Below, piece after piece: positions 16,345 through 17,233 of a stretch of 17,233 nt of DNA. The notes under the pieces are model-generated. The model was not told the DNA's origin. It did not search any database and was given only the letters and a program-made list of their open reading frames with translations. The translations under genes and the position numbers were made by a program. Each line of letters opens with the position of its first letter. The first letter of the stretch is position 1. The stretch covers positions 1 to 17,233 of the forward strand of contig CALCEJ010000126.1 of the NCBI GenBank assembly GCA_937900465.1. The letters run 5' to 3'. Source of the DNA: an uncultured Bacteroidales bacterium (GTDB lineage Bacteria > Bacteroidota > Bacteroidia > Bacteroidales > UBA932).

Positions 16345-17233
16345 ATGAAAAACAAAGCATACATACTGATTGCAGCAGCTGCAGTCCTTTCCGCAACCTC
16401 GTGCTCGGACTTCCTCGATGAAAGTCTGAAAGGAAGCTACACGGCTGAGAACTACTACACTACCGCGGAGAAGGCGGAGATGGCCGTGAATGCCATTTAC
16501 AATTCCCTCTACGGGAACATCCTGTGGATATTCGGCGACGTCGCTTCCGACGACTCCGTAAAGGGAGGTGACGACGGCGACCAGCCCCAGATAAACAATA
16601 TCGACCAGCTTGACGCAAGCGCGGACAACGGCTCCGTAGGAACCTTCTGGAAAGACACCTACGAGACCATCGCAAGGGCGAACAACGTGATTGCCAATAT
16701 TCCCGGAATGGGCCTTGACGAAAAGACCGCTAACCAGTATCTCGGTGAGGCGAAGTTCCTCAGGGCGTATTCCTACTTCAACCTTGTGAATATCTTCGGC
16801 CAGGTTCCCCTGAAGCTGAATTCCCAGAACACATCAGCGGATATCCACGTAGGCCTCAGCTCCGTGGACGCCATTTACGCCCAGATCGACAGGGACCTCC
16901 GCGACGCAGCTGACGGACTTGGTAACTCCAGGACCGGACGCGCATCAAAGAGCGCGGCCCTCGCCCTCCTTGCAAAGAGCAAGATATTCCAGGGTGACTG
17001 GACTGCCGCTTCCGCCTCTATCGACGAGTTTGAGACTGTCGCCGCCGGATACGACCTGGAACCCGTCTATGCGGACCTTTTCAAAAGCGGCGGAGAGGAC
17101 TCCGTTGAAAGCATCTTCGCAATCCGCTACTCCGTGAGCGCGATCGCTTCGCTCGGAAACAACCTTAACGTCTGGTTCTCACCATATTCGGAGGAAAACG
17201 GCTATCATTTCAACGCCCCCACCCTGTCCTTCG
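16345..17233 (+). CDS. SusD-like glycan-binding lipoprotein, 5' part
   Basis: The first 296 codons are present and stay open to the window end. Residues 1-20 form a lipoprotein signal with Cys20 (SATSCSDFLDE). Residues from 27 carry the SusD N-terminal pattern (SYTAENYYTTAEKAEMAVNAIYNSLY), and GEAKFLRAYSYFNLVNIFGQ (134-153) is the signature TPR helix of the family, followed by PL (155-156). The usual length is about 500-600 residues, so roughly half is missing downstream. It starts four bases after the SusC stop and forms the lid of the SusC transporter at the cell surface, binding glycan. Confidence 0.95.
   Translation, partial: MKNKAYILIAAAAVLSATSCSDFLDESLKGSYTAENYYTTAEKAEMAVNAIYNSLYGNILWIFGDVASDDSVKGGDDGDQPQINNIDQLDASADNGSVGTFWKDTYETIARANNVIANIPGMGLDEKTANQYLGEAKFLRAYSYFNLVNIFGQVPLKLNSQNTSADIHVGLSSVDAIYAQIDRDLRDAADGLGNSRTGRASKSAALALLAKSKIFQGDWTAASASIDEFETVAAGYDLEPVYADLFKSGGEDSVESIFAIRYSVSAIASLGNNLNVWFSPYSEENGYHFNAPTLSF

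Noticed and set aside
14295..16364. 689-codon minus-strand ORF opposite SusC
   Set aside because: It mirrors the SusC reading frame, which has all family motifs; the antisense translation is Val/Glu/Gly-rich with no recognisable domain.
1..17233. CRISPR array, tRNA/rRNA genes, insertion sequences or phage genes
   Set aside because: No regularly spaced repeats, no cloverleaf or rRNA-like stretches, and no transposase, integrase or phage-type proteins were seen on either strand; nearly all of the window is accounted for by nine coding regions.

Overview
The window looks like one end of a metagenomic contig from a member of the Bacteroidales. The evidence is a SusC/SusD pair, a hybrid two-component system (HTCS) regulator, Bacteroidetes-type lipoproteins (signal peptide, then Cys followed by S/T/A), TAnnTTTG-like promoter elements and weak or absent Shine-Dalgarno sites. 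By eye the base composition is GC-richer than classical Bacteroides, so an Alistipes/Rikenellaceae-like, Muribaculaceae-like or uncultured gut lineage is possible, but I cannot fix the genus. The first 34 bases are not biological. They match the Illumina TruSeq read-2 adapter, so position 35 is the first trustworthy base.

Layout. (1) 35-328 (+): C-terminal end of an AzgA-type NCS2 purine permease. (2) 367-407: a hairpin terminator shared with the convergent gene. (3) 427-4296 (-): a large surface-type lipoprotein with a DUF4988-like N-terminus, a short collagen-like Gly-X-Y run, a BACON-like region, two tandem beta-helix modules that are copies of each other, and a beta-propeller-like C-terminus. 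(4) 4406-5326 (-): an exported endonuclease/exonuclease/phosphatase (EEP) family enzyme, translationally coupled by an ATGA overlap to (5) 5323-9129 (-): a full-length HTCS sensor-regulator. (6) 9130-9267: a divergent control region. (7) 9268 to the window end (+): a tightly packed operon of a cytoplasmic GH130 enzyme, a 12-helix MFS transporter, an exported lipoprotein of unassigned, probably (alpha/alpha)-barrel glycosidase-like fold, a SusC-like transporter, and a SusD-like protein cut by the window end.

Working model. Regions 5-7 form a polysaccharide utilisation locus (PUL). SusC/SusD would capture and import a glycan, the unassigned lipoprotein would act on it at the surface or in the periplasm, the MFS protein would carry a small product across the inner membrane, and GH130 would split a beta-mannosidic bond in the cytosol by phosphorolysis or hydrolysis. 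The HTCS would sense a breakdown product and drive the operon. The GH130 points to a beta-mannoside-containing substrate (plant mannan, fungal or yeast beta-mannan, or an N-glycan core), but which one is not readable here. The most open points are the unassigned lipoprotein, the EEP enzyme locked to the regulator, and the duplicated beta-helix lipoprotein.
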